The notes beneath the pieces were generated by a model that made no database searches, was not told where the DNA came from, and saw nothing but the letters and a program-made list of their open reading frames with translations. A DNA stretch of 18,129 nucleotides from an uncultured Clostridium sp. GTDB taxonomy: Bacteria; Bacillota; Clostridia; Christensenellales; Pumilibacteraceae. The stretch spans positions 1-18,129 of the forward strand of contig USKH01000007.1 in NCBI GenBank assembly GCA_900555125.1. Direction: 5' to 3'. Of this stretch, positions 1 through 6,643 are shown one piece after another (position 1 is the first letter of the stretch; each line of letters starts with the position of its first letter). Position numbers and translations under genes: made by a program.

Positions 1-573
1 CTGCAACCCAAAAATCCCGATCGGGGAAAAGGTTTGTTCGGCTGCGACCCGGCAGAAAAAAAATCGGTAGTTTGTGCCGATGTAAATGAAGACGATTTTT
101 TTTATCTTAAAAAAGTGTACGAGTGTTTTATAAAATATCCGTCGGACGCGACCAAGCTGAAAATGCTTATCGAACTTATTTTATTCAACGCCGCGGAGCA
201 TTTTAACGAACGCCGCATTTCCGACGTTCCCGTTTCCGATTGTCCGTCCGCCGAATACGCGTTTGAAATAGAAAAAGCTATTTCCGGGTGCGTAAACGAA
301 AAAATAACTCTTTCGGACGTTGCCGCTGTGCTGTACTTAAGCGAAAAGCAAACATCGCGTATAATAATAAAAAACTACGGAAAACCGCTCAGTGCCGTAA
401 TTGCCGACCGTCGGCTTACCGCTGCAGCGCTGCTGCTTAAAAACACGGATAAAAGCGTTTCGCAGATAGCGTTTGAAACGGGTTTTAACACCGAATGCAG
501 ATTTTTCGATTTATTCAAAAGAAAATACGGATTGACTCCTCTTTCGTACAGGAAACAATTTTTGCACGAATAG
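1..573 (+). CDS. AraC-family transcriptional regulator, 5'-truncated by window edge
   Basis: The C-terminal ~100 residues (about bases 262-560) form an AraC/XylS double helix-turn-helix. The first helix region carries ITLSDVAAVLYLSEKQTSRI and the second carries SVSQIAFETGFNTECRFFDL, ending in the family-typical KYGLTPLSYRK. The reading frame is open to base 1; a TTG at 34 is possible but has no ribosome binding site, so the true start is probably upstream and the sensor domain is mostly missing. The protein should bind DNA and regulate sugar-responsive promoters. It lies 86 bases upstream of uxaC in the same direction, so it may control that gene, but this is not shown. The family call is firm; the ligand cannot be inferred. 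Confidence 0.9.
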   Translation: MQPKNPDRGKGLFGCDPAEKKSVVCADVNEDDFFYLKKVYECFIKYPSDATKLKMLIELILFNAAEHFNERRISDVPVSDCPSAEYAFEIEKAISGCVNEKITLSDVAAVLYLSEKQTSRIIIKNYGKPLSAVIADRRLTAAALLLKNTDKSVSQIAFETGFNTECRFFDLFKRKYGLTPLSYRKQFLHE

Positions 574-600
574 CATAAAAAACAGGCTTTTTCATAAAAA

Positions 601-624
601 TGCTTGCGTTTTGATTGCTTGCGT
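601..624 (+). promoter_or_regulatory. 9-base direct repeat overlapping the uxaC -35 region (candidate operator)
   Basis: TGCTTGCGT occurs at 601-609 and again at 616-624, 15 bases apart, straddling the -35 element. AraC-type regulators commonly bind direct repeats near -35, and an AraC gene sits just upstream. An operator role is inference; 15 bases is shorter than the usual spacing of about two helical turns. Confidence 0.3.
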
Positions 625-632
625 GTTATAAT
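604..632 (+). promoter_or_regulatory. Extended -10 sigma-A promoter of uxaC
   Basis: TGTTATAAT (624-632) is a perfect extended -10. A weak -35, TTGCGT (604-609), lies 17 bases upstream. The predicted transcription start near 639 leaves a leader of about 20 bases before the uxaC ribosome binding site GGAG at 649-652. A weak -35 with an extended -10 fits an activator-dependent promoter. Confidence 0.65.
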
Positions 633-659
633 TTAAAGAAAACATGACGGAGAAGAAAA

Positions 660-2021
660 ATGGGTTTTATAAACGACTGCTTCATGCTTAAAAACGACGA
701 GGCAAAACGCCTTTATCACGAATATGCCGAAAAGATGCCGATAATCGACTATCATTGTCATCTGTCGCCCGAACAAATAGCCAACGATCACGTTTTTAAA
801 AACGCGACCGAATTGTTTTTGGGCGGAGATCACTATAAGTGGAGGCTTATGCGCGCGGGAGGCGTAGAAGAAAAATACATCACAGGCGACGCCGACGACT
901 ATGATAAATTTGCGGCTTTTGCGTCGGTAGTACCGTATATGATAGGCAATCCTATGTACCACTGGACGCACCTCGAACTTAAACGTTATTTCGGAATTGA
1001 CGAGGTTTTATCGAAGGACACGTGCCGCCCAATCTGGAATAAAGTCAACGATTGTCTTAAAAAGCCCGAATTTTCGGCTAAAAACCTCATTCTGCGATCG
1101 GGAGTCACCGCGCTTTGCACAACCGACGATCCCGCCGACGACTTAAAGTATCACCGCACGCTTAAAGATTGGAGCGTAAAAGTGTTGCCCACGTTTCGTC
1201 CCGACAAAATTTCGGCAATAGAACAGGACGGCTTTTGCGATTATATTGCGCGTGCCGGAATAAAAGATTTCGACGATATATCGCGCTGGCTGGAAGAGCG
1301 AGCGGACTATTTTGCCGCAAACGGTTGTCGTTTATCCGACCATTCGTTGACGCGCGTTCCGTTTGCCGAGGGCGACGCCGGGGATGCGTTCGACGCAAAA
1401 CTGCGTGGCGAAACTCTCACGGACGAGCAAATAGAGGTGTATAAAACGGCAATAATGCAAACGCTTGCCGCTATTTATGCAAAAAAAGGCTGGGCGATGC
1501 AGCTGCATATAGGCGCGCTCCGCAACAACAACACCCGCGCTTTCGGAAAAATAGGCGCGGACGCCGGCTACGATTCGATAAACGATTTGCCGATCGCCGA
1601 AAAATTATCGCGTCTTCTCGATAGTTTTGAAAAAGAAAATTCGTTGCCCAAAACCATATTGTATTCGCTGGATGAAAACTCTTATTATACGCTTGCCGCG
1701 ATGGCAGGGAATTTTCAGTCCGCTCCGTATGTTTCCAAAATTCAGCTGGGATCGGGATGGTGGTTTTGCGATCAGCGCGACGGAATGGAGCGGCAGTTGC
1801 GCGCGCTTGCCAATCTCGGACTGCTGTCGAAATTTGTGGGAATGCTAACCGATTCGCGCAGCTTCGTTTCGTACACGAGGCACGAATATTTCCGCCGCAT
1901 TTTCTGTAATCTTATAGGCAAATGGGTGGAAGAGGGCGAATATCCGCGCGACGAGAAAATGCTTAAAGAAATAGTGGAAGGCGTATGTTATAGAAACGCC
2001 GAAAAATACTTCGGGTTCTGA
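660..2021 (+). CDS. uxaC: Uronate (glucuronate/galacturonate) isomerase
   Basis: The 453-residue product matches UxaC throughout and is close to the usual length of ~465. The enzyme converts D-glucuronate to D-fructuronate and D-galacturonate to D-tagaturonate, the first cytoplasmic step of hexuronate catabolism. It belongs to the amidohydrolase (TIM-barrel) superfamily. Visible landmarks are DYHCHLSP with H32 and H34, SDH near residue 228, QLHIGALRNNN with H283, SGWWFCDQRDGMERQL, and LTDSRSF with D398. The ATG at 660 follows GGAG with 7-base spacing; an ATG at 644 is out of frame. The PAP2 gene starts 17 bases after the stop, so the two are probably co-transcribed. The rest of the uronate pathway (uxaB, uxuB, kdgK, kdgA) is absent from the window. 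Confidence 0.97.
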   Translation: MGFINDCFMLKNDEAKRLYHEYAEKMPIIDYHCHLSPEQIANDHVFKNATELFLGGDHYKWRLMRAGGVEEKYITGDADDYDKFAAFASVVPYMIGNPMYHWTHLELKRYFGIDEVLSKDTCRPIWNKVNDCLKKPEFSAKNLILRSGVTALCTTDDPADDLKYHRTLKDWSVKVLPTFRPDKISAIEQDGFCDYIARAGIKDFDDISRWLEERADYFAANGCRLSDHSLTRVPFAEGDAGDAFDAKLRGETLTDEQIEVYKTAIMQTLAAIYAKKGWAMQLHIGALRNNNTRAFGKIGADAGYDSINDLPIAEKLSRLLDSFEKENSLPKTILYSLDENSYYTLAAMAGNFQSAPYVSKIQLGSGWWFCDQRDGMERQLRALANLGLLSKFVGMLTDSRSFVSYTRHEYFRRIFCNLIGKWVEEGEYPRDEKMLKEIVEGVCYRNAEKYFGF

Positions 2022-2038
2022 AAAACGGAGGACGTACA

Positions 2039-2710
2039 ATGAAAAAGAGAACACTTGCGTTGTTTATAACGGGCGGCACGCTTGCCGTGTTGTTCGTTAC
2101 GCTGATAATTTTACTTAAAACTGTCGACGTCGGCGCAATAGGACCGGAAGGCAGCACAGTCGGCTTGTCCGCACTCAACAAGGCTTTTGCCGATATTACG
2201 GGAACAAATATGACCTGGTACGACGTAACCGAATATCTCGGATATTGCGAGATAGGATTGGCTCTCGGCTTCGTGCTGCTTGCCGCCGTACAGGCTTTCG
2301 GGCGTAAAAATATCAAAAAAACGGATCGCGACCTGCTGCTTCTCGTCGGCTTCGATTTCCTGCTTGCGGCATTGTATCTTTTGTTTGATGTAATTCCGAT
2401 AAATTATCGCCCGTTGCTTATGGAAGGAAGGCTCGAGCCGTCTTTTCCGTCTACGCACACCATGATTGCGGTGTTCGTTACCTCGTCCGCATTGTATCAG
2501 TCGCTGATCCGAATAAAAAAACCTGCGATAAAATGCATTTACATTGCGGTTATTTCGGCAATAGGCGTAATGGTGATTGCGGGCAGAGTAATTTCCGGCG
2601 TTCATTGGCTTACCGATATTATCGGCGGCGCGCTGCTCGGCGGAACGCTCGCCCTTTTGTACTTCGCGTGCTGTGCACTGCTTAAAGATAAACTCGAAGA
2701 AAATTTGTAA
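2039..2710 (+). CDS. PAP2-family membrane phosphatase
   Basis: This 223-residue integral membrane protein has about five to six hydrophobic segments, the first at residues ~7-27 and the last at ~194-215. It carries the PAP2 signature: YRP at 123-125 (first motif, arginine-proline part), PSTH at 137-140, and R183-x5-H189-x3-D193 in RVISGVHWLTD. The family removes phosphate from lipid phosphates or diphosphates, such as undecaprenyl diphosphate or phosphatidate, on the outer membrane face; the substrate cannot be told from sequence. The start is set by GGAGGA at 2027-2032, 7 bases before ATG. It follows uxaC by 17 bases and precedes a strong terminator, so it is the last gene of a uxaC operon with no obvious metabolic link. 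Confidence 0.93.
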   Translation: MKKRTLALFITGGTLAVLFVTLIILLKTVDVGAIGPEGSTVGLSALNKAFADITGTNMTWYDVTEYLGYCEIGLALGFVLLAAVQAFGRKNIKKTDRDLLLLVGFDFLLAALYLLFDVIPINYRPLLMEGRLEPSFPSTHTMIAVFVTSSALYQSLIRIKKPAIKCIYIAVISAIGVMVIAGRVISGVHWLTDIIGGALLGGTLALLYFACCALLKDKLEENL

Positions 2711-2751
2711 AAGCATGTCGGAAACGACGACATTATATTCGGATAAATAGT

Positions 2752-2780
2752 GAACGAGGTAATACGCCTCGTTCTTTTTT
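2752..2780 (+). terminator. Rho-independent terminator after the uxaC-PAP2 unit
   Basis: GAACGAGG (2752-2759) pairs perfectly with CCTCGTTC (2767-2774) across a 7-base loop and is followed by TTTTTT (2775-2780). Confidence 0.93.
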
Positions 2781-2825
2781 ATGCTAATAATTATAGATAT
2801 TTTTGTGAAAAACCGGCTTGATCAT

Positions 2826-2854
2826 GTATAAACTGCGAAAAAACGGGCTAAAAC
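2826..2854 (+). promoter_or_regulatory. Candidate sigma-F (forespore) promoter upstream of the 128-residue protein
   Basis: GTATA (2826-2830) matches the B. subtilis sigma-F -35 consensus GYATA. After exactly 15 bases comes GGCTAAAAC (2846-2854), against the -10 consensus GGnnAnAnT; only the last T differs. The predicted start near 2862 places the ribosome binding site 2868-2873 just downstream. No good TTGACA/TATAAT pair is seen here. Assignment rests on the recalled consensus. Confidence 0.5.
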
Positions 2855-2867
2855 TCATATGTTACAC

Positions 2868-2873
2868 AAGGAG
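2868..2873 (+). promoter_or_regulatory. Ribosome binding site fixing the start at 2881
   Basis: AAGGAG lies 7 bases before ATG 2881. The in-frame upstream codons around 2818-2824 lie on or before the candidate promoter and have no ribosome binding site, so they are rejected as starts. Confidence 0.8.
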
Positions 2874-2880
2874 AATAAAT

Positions 2881-3267
2881 ATGTTTGTACTTAAAAGATT
2901 CATAGCGTTTATAGCGGCGGGATTGCTTCTCGTTGCCGCAAAATATTATCCGTCGCCTCTTATAAGTGGCAAATACGGCAAAGTAATTTATTACGATTAC
3001 GCCGATTGCGAAATTGTTGAAGGCAGCGCATATTCGTTTGCGAGAACAGATTGCACGGGAGGAGAACAAACGGCGGCAGCTATAATAAAAGATATGCGCG
3101 CGACAATAGTTTTTACCGAAATCACCGACGGAGAAAAAATATTTTATTGCCGTTCGCCCAAACTTCCAAAAAGCGTTTACGTGCGCGGCAAGAAAATAAA
3201 CCTCGCCGTTGCCGTGCGCGGCGATTTCGTTGCGGCGGGCAGTCCGCTGCTTAAAGGCAGTTATTGA
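2881..3267 (+). CDS. Small membrane-anchored protein, possibly YwmB-like
   Basis: The product is 128 residues. A hydrophobic N-terminal segment (residues ~4-21) looks like a signal anchor, followed by a compact extracytoplasmic domain. The C-terminal part (FYCRSPKLPKSVYVRGKKIN, then VAVRG, ending GSPLLKGSY) recalls the YwmB family (DUF1779), whose B. subtilis member sits in the ywmB-murAB-spoIID-spoIIQ neighbourhood. This resemblance is by eye and moderate. The next gene is SpoIIQ-like, which fits such a context, and both genes have a sigma-F-like element upstream. It may act outside the forespore membrane during sporulation, but its biochemical role is unknown. The gene is certainly likely to be real; the family name is tentative. 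Confidence 0.6.
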   Translation: MFVLKRFIAFIAAGLLLVAAKYYPSPLISGKYGKVIYYDYADCEIVEGSAYSFARTDCTGGEQTAAAIIKDMRATIVFTEITDGEKIFYCRSPKLPKSVYVRGKKINLAVAVRGDFVAAGSPLLKGSY

Positions 3268-3317
3268 AAACAAAAACGGTATTTGAAAATTAACTAAAAA
3301 AAATTTCCGACGAGTAA

Positions 3318-3346
3318 GTATATATCGGCAACATCGTGTCAACAAT
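3318..3346 (+). promoter_or_regulatory. Candidate sigma-F promoter of the SpoIIQ-like gene
   Basis: GTATA (3318-3322), a 15-base spacer, then GTCAACAAT (3338-3346) against the -10 consensus GGnnAnAnT; only the second G differs. The predicted start near 3354 is just before the ribosome binding site at 3361-3366. In B. subtilis spoIIQ is transcribed by sigma-F, which agrees with the gene call. Confidence 0.55.
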
Positions 3347-3377
3347 CTAAATATAAATTCGGAGGTCGAAACAAATC

Positions 3378-3974
3378 ATGAAAGTTTACAACAGCAACCA
3401 AAACCGCGCCGGGAAAAACAGCGGATTATGGTACGCAGTGGCAGCCGTGCTTGCGGTGTGCGTAATAGGATCGGTAATCGCAATCGCGATAGTAGCGGGA
3501 GGCAGGCAGGATTCGCTTCCGGCAGGCAGCGACGTCGATCCGGCTACAACCAAGCCTGCGGAATACGTGCTTCCGTTCAAAGATTATACGGTAGCACGCG
3601 AAGCGGCAATCGACAAGCTTGTCTATATGCCGTCGGTCAACATGTGGAAAACGCACAACGGAGTCGATTTTCTGCCGGGCGGCGACGAAAACGTGCGCGT
3701 TATGGCGGAAGGGACGGTAAAAAGCGTAACGCAGTCCTCTCTCGAAGGATGGGTGGTGTCGGTAGATCACGGCGACGGACTTGTGTCGTACTATAAATCA
3801 ATGGAAAGCGTAACCGTAAAAGAGGGCGATACCGTAAAAGCCGGCGACAATATCGGAACGGCGGGAAATATGATAACAGAGTCGGATATCGGAAAGCATG
3901 TCCACGTCGAAATTACCAAAAACGACAAAATAGTCGATCCGCTCGATTATCTCAATACTTCCGCTTCCAAATAA
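3378..3974 (+). CDS. SpoIIQ-like membrane-anchored M23 (LytM) peptidase-fold protein
   Basis: The 198-residue protein has a short cytoplasmic N terminus, one transmembrane helix (residues ~17-40), a linker, and a LytM/M23 domain (~65-192). The zinc ligands appear intact: H93 and D97 in THNGVDF, and H174-x-H176 in KHVHVE. The fold landmarks WVVSVDHGDGLVSYYKSM, VKEGDTVKAGD and IVDPLDYL are also present. Single-helix anchor, small size and domain order match SpoIIQ, the forespore protein that pairs with SpoIIIAH across the two sporulation membranes. B. subtilis SpoIIQ has lost part of its catalytic site, whereas clostridial homologues usually keep it. The start is set by GGAGGT at 3361-3366. A generic cell-wall endopeptidase is the alternative. 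Confidence 0.75.
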   Translation: MKVYNSNQNRAGKNSGLWYAVAAVLAVCVIGSVIAIAIVAGGRQDSLPAGSDVDPATTKPAEYVLPFKDYTVAREAAIDKLVYMPSVNMWKTHNGVDFLPGGDENVRVMAEGTVKSVTQSSLEGWVVSVDHGDGLVSYYKSMESVTVKEGDTVKAGDNIGTAGNMITESDIGKHVHVEITKNDKIVDPLDYLNTSASK

Positions 3975-4046
3975 GCGAAAAAAATAATTCGCACATCGGA
4001 ATTGAATAAATTAAATATAATAATATAATTTAGTACAATGAAAGCG

Positions 4047-4089
4047 AAAAAATTCGTTTTGCAATCTCGCAAGACGGATTTTTTGTTTT
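4047..4089 (+). terminator. Strong rho-independent terminator after the SpoIIQ-like gene
   Basis: The core stem CGTTTTGC (4055-4062) / GCAAGACG (4069-4076) has one U-G wobble and a 6-base loop. It extends outward through A-T pairs to a stem of about 16 base pairs (4047-4062 with 4069-4084). The descending arm ends in TTTTTTGTTTT. Confidence 0.88.
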
Positions 4090-4181
4090 AATCAACACGA
4101 ATTATTTATTGCAAAATAAAATAAAAAAGTCAGCAATTACGCTTTGTCACAAAAAATTCACTTTAAATTTTCTCTTAACAG

Positions 4182-4211
4182 TTGACAAACTGCTTTGATA
4201 TTTGTTAGAAT
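4182..4211 (+). promoter_or_regulatory. Sigma-A promoter of the GH43 lipoprotein operon
   Basis: TTGACA (4182-4187), an 18-base spacer, and TAGAAT (4206-4211) preceded by TG, giving an extended -10 (TGTTAGAAT, 4203-4211). The predicted start is near 4218, with a leader of ~43 bases before ATG 4262. This is a strong constitutive-looking promoter. Confidence 0.85.
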
Positions 4212-4221
4212 AGTAACATAT

Positions 4222-4235
4222 GTATAGCGATATAC
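4222..4235 (+). promoter_or_regulatory. Inverted repeat in the GH43 leader (candidate operator)
   Basis: GTATA-GCGA-TATAC is a perfect 5-base inverted repeat beginning about 4 bases after the predicted transcription start, a position where a repressor could block initiation. It is short and A/T-rich, so chance is possible. Confidence 0.3.
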
Positions 4236-4261
4236 TATAAAAATCTATCAAGGAGAAGATT

Positions 4262-6631
4262 ATGAAGAAAATTACAAGACTATTAGTTATTACGGCTATG
4301 TCGGTAATTCTCGCCACAATCCTGTGTACTTCTTTTGCATGCACTCCTATTACGAATAACGTAATGAAGCATGAAACGGAAATCGCAGGATTCAATCTGC
4401 CGTACTCGGCAGGTCAGGCGACCAATGAGTTTTACGATTATAATTCGGAATTATTCTATCTGAATGAAACTCGTCTCAACGGTGCCGACCCCGGAGCGCT
4501 TTACGTGTCGGAAGAGGACGTAAACGATTCGTACGGAAAGCTGATGCACAGCTGGCAGTACAAAGACGCTAACGGCGCATGGCAGTGGCAGAACGGCAAG
4601 ACTCAGGAGCAGTTCGAGAAAACCTACGGTACGCTCGACAGCTGGCATGAACAGTACACCGACTGGTATTATATGATATATACCGGAGAACTGGGCGGTT
4701 ACAGCGCTTATAATATGTTCCGTTCGCACGACCTCAACGACTGGAAGCCCTGCGGCAGAGCCAACAATAACGGCGCTGTTTATTTCGGTTCGGATTCGTG
4801 GTCGTCGATCAGCTACTGCTGGGCGCCCGAATTCATTCGCGACCCCGACAGCGGTATGTATTTTATATTCTTTAGCTCGCAGTCCAAAAACGGTACTGCA
4901 AAAAACACTTACGGACCCAACGCGGCAACCACCGGCGGACAGTGGGACGGTCTTACCATTTCCTGCGCAATGTCTCCCAACCCTCAGGGACCGTACACCC
5001 CGGTTACCGCTCAGGAATATCTCGAAGTTCAGGCTAAAAAGAACGCAGACGGAACAGTATTCCGCGGAGAAACGCTTGTCGATCTTGCCGACCTCGATAT
5101 GGACGGTCAGCCCGACGGTCAGGCATATCCCATTTACAACTATGACGATAAAGTAATCGGCTACTACAACGATGGTACTTACTATAACCTCAACGGCTAC
5201 GGCATTACGACGGCAGACCCTGTTCTCAGCATCGGTTATTATTATATAAGAATGGCAACCAACCAGAGAAAAATTCAGGAAATGTACGATAAGTACACCA
5301 TCGAAAAACTCGGTCTGGGCATCAATTATAAATATTGCGTTTTCCCCGTAATCGACGTTAACCCCGTTGTCGGCGCAGACGGAACCAAAATGCTGTATTT
5401 TTCGCAGCATATGAGCTCCGTTGTTGAAGGTAACCACGTCTGGTGCGTGAAGATGAAAGACTGGATGACGCCCGAATGGGATACTCTCACCCATATTTCT
5501 TCCCCAATGTACAACATCATTTATCAGGACGGATCGCTTGAAGGAATCTGGGAATACCAGATCGAAACCGACGATCAGTACAACATTATTTACGATGCAA
5601 ACGGCGAACCCAAGTGGATTTTAGACGATTTGGGCAGAAAAGTTTCCAATAAGACCAAATGGGCCGAAGGAGGCATTAACGAAGGAACCGAAGTTCTGGA
5701 ACACAACGGGAAGTGGTATTTCACCTATTCTCCGTTCGGTTACGGCTCCCGTTCGTACGCTCCGTACGTGGCGGTGTCGGACAATGCAACCGGACCTTTC
5801 AAAAAGCTCGGAACCGCATATTCGCCTATTATAGGTATAGGAAACGAACCCAACGACTATATGGCCGGTACCGGTCACCACGTCTTTATTAAGGCGGGCG
5901 ACGAACTGTGGATTTTGTATCACTGCTTCTGGAACCCCGTAAACAACGAACCCAATGGAAACTTCCTCGGTCGTTGCATCGGCGTCGACCGCGCATACTG
6001 GAAGTACACCCCCGAACTTGGGTACGATATGATGTACGGTAACGGTCCCACCTACAACCTGCAGCCCAAGCCCGAAACCTACACCGGCTATACCAACGTT
6101 GCAAAATACGCAACCATAACCGGTAACGGCGATTACGGCGAAGTAAGCTCGCTTACCGACGGATTGTTCACTTCTCAGCCTTTCTCCCGTCAGTGGGAAT
6201 ACGGCAGCAGCAATGGAGATCTTCAGGTAAAACTGACCTGGGATAAGCCCGTAACCGTCAGAGCATTGCTCGTTTACAACAGCGGCTGGTATGATTCCGC
6301 ATTCAAAAACGTAAACGCAATCAAGTTTAAGCTTGCCGAAAAGCCCGCATGGTATCAGTCAACCGAATTCAACGGCTATTGCTATATAAAAGATCTTCCC
6401 ACTTTTGCAAACGATTACAACGACGGTGACGTAGTGGTAAGAAAAGGAGCAAACGCTCTTGCCGAATTCGACGAAATCACCATCACCGAGATGACTATTA
6501 CCATCAAAGCTAACGAAGAAAATCCCAACAAATATACCACCACCAATATGACTACTTACGATAACGATTATTATTCTATAAGACTTGCCGAGTTGTATGT
6601 CATGGGTAATGTGGCGGAAGCTCAGGCGTAA
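4262..6631 (+). CDS. Surface lipoprotein glycosidase, GH43-like with C-terminal F5/8C (CBM32-like) domain
   Basis: The 789-residue protein opens with a lipoprotein signal peptide (TSFAC, predicted lipidated C27). A five-bladed propeller of GH43 type follows (~70-590). Candidate catalytic residues are D76 in GADPGA (base), E190 in WAPEF (pKa modulator position, Glu where many members have Asp), and E474 in NEGTEVL (acid), with GTGHH (H539) before the last blade. GH43 enzymes act on arabinan, arabinoxylan or xylan side chains; the substrate here is unknown. Residues ~612-785 form a discoidin-like sandwich beginning NVAKYATITGNGDYGEVSSL and ending near EL at the strand before the C terminus. The catalytic region is nearly twice the usual ~300 residues, with an insertion containing DLDMDGQPDG. 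The start follows AAGGAGA with good spacing. The next lipoprotein starts 12 bases after its stop. Confidence 0.85.
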   Translation: MKKITRLLVITAMSVILATILCTSFACTPITNNVMKHETEIAGFNLPYSAGQATNEFYDYNSELFYLNETRLNGADPGALYVSEEDVNDSYGKLMHSWQYKDANGAWQWQNGKTQEQFEKTYGTLDSWHEQYTDWYYMIYTGELGGYSAYNMFRSHDLNDWKPCGRANNNGAVYFGSDSWSSISYCWAPEFIRDPDSGMYFIFFSSQSKNGTAKNTYGPNAATTGGQWDGLTISCAMSPNPQGPYTPVTAQEYLEVQAKKNADGTVFRGETLVDLADLDMDGQPDGQAYPIYNYDDKVIGYYNDGTYYNLNGYGITTADPVLSIGYYYIRMATNQRKIQEMYDKYTIEKLGLGINYKYCVFPVIDVNPVVGADGTKMLYFSQHMSSVVEGNHVWCVKMKDWMTPEWDTLTHISSPMYNIIYQDGSLEGIWEYQIETDDQYNIIYDANGEPKWILDDLGRKVSNKTKWAEGGINEGTEVLEHNGKWYFTYSPFGYGSRSYAPYVAVSDNATGPFKKLGTAYSPIIGIGNEPNDYMAGTGHHVFIKAGDELWILYHCFWNPVNNEPNGNFLGRCIGVDRAYWKYTPELGYDMMYGNGPTYNLQPKPETYTGYTNVAKYATITGNGDYGEVSSLTDGLFTSQPFSRQWEYGSSNGDLQVKLTWDKPVTVRALLVYNSGWYDSAFKNVNAIKFKLAEKPAWYQSTEFNGYCYIKDLPTFANDYNDGDVVVRKGANALAEFDEITITEMTITIKANEENPNKYTTTNMTTYDNDYYSIRLAELYVMGNVAEAQA

Positions 6632-6643
6632 GGAGGAGAAATT

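Noticed and set aside
4451..5494. 347-codon open frame on the minus strand
   Set aside because: Antisense shadow of the GH43-like gene.
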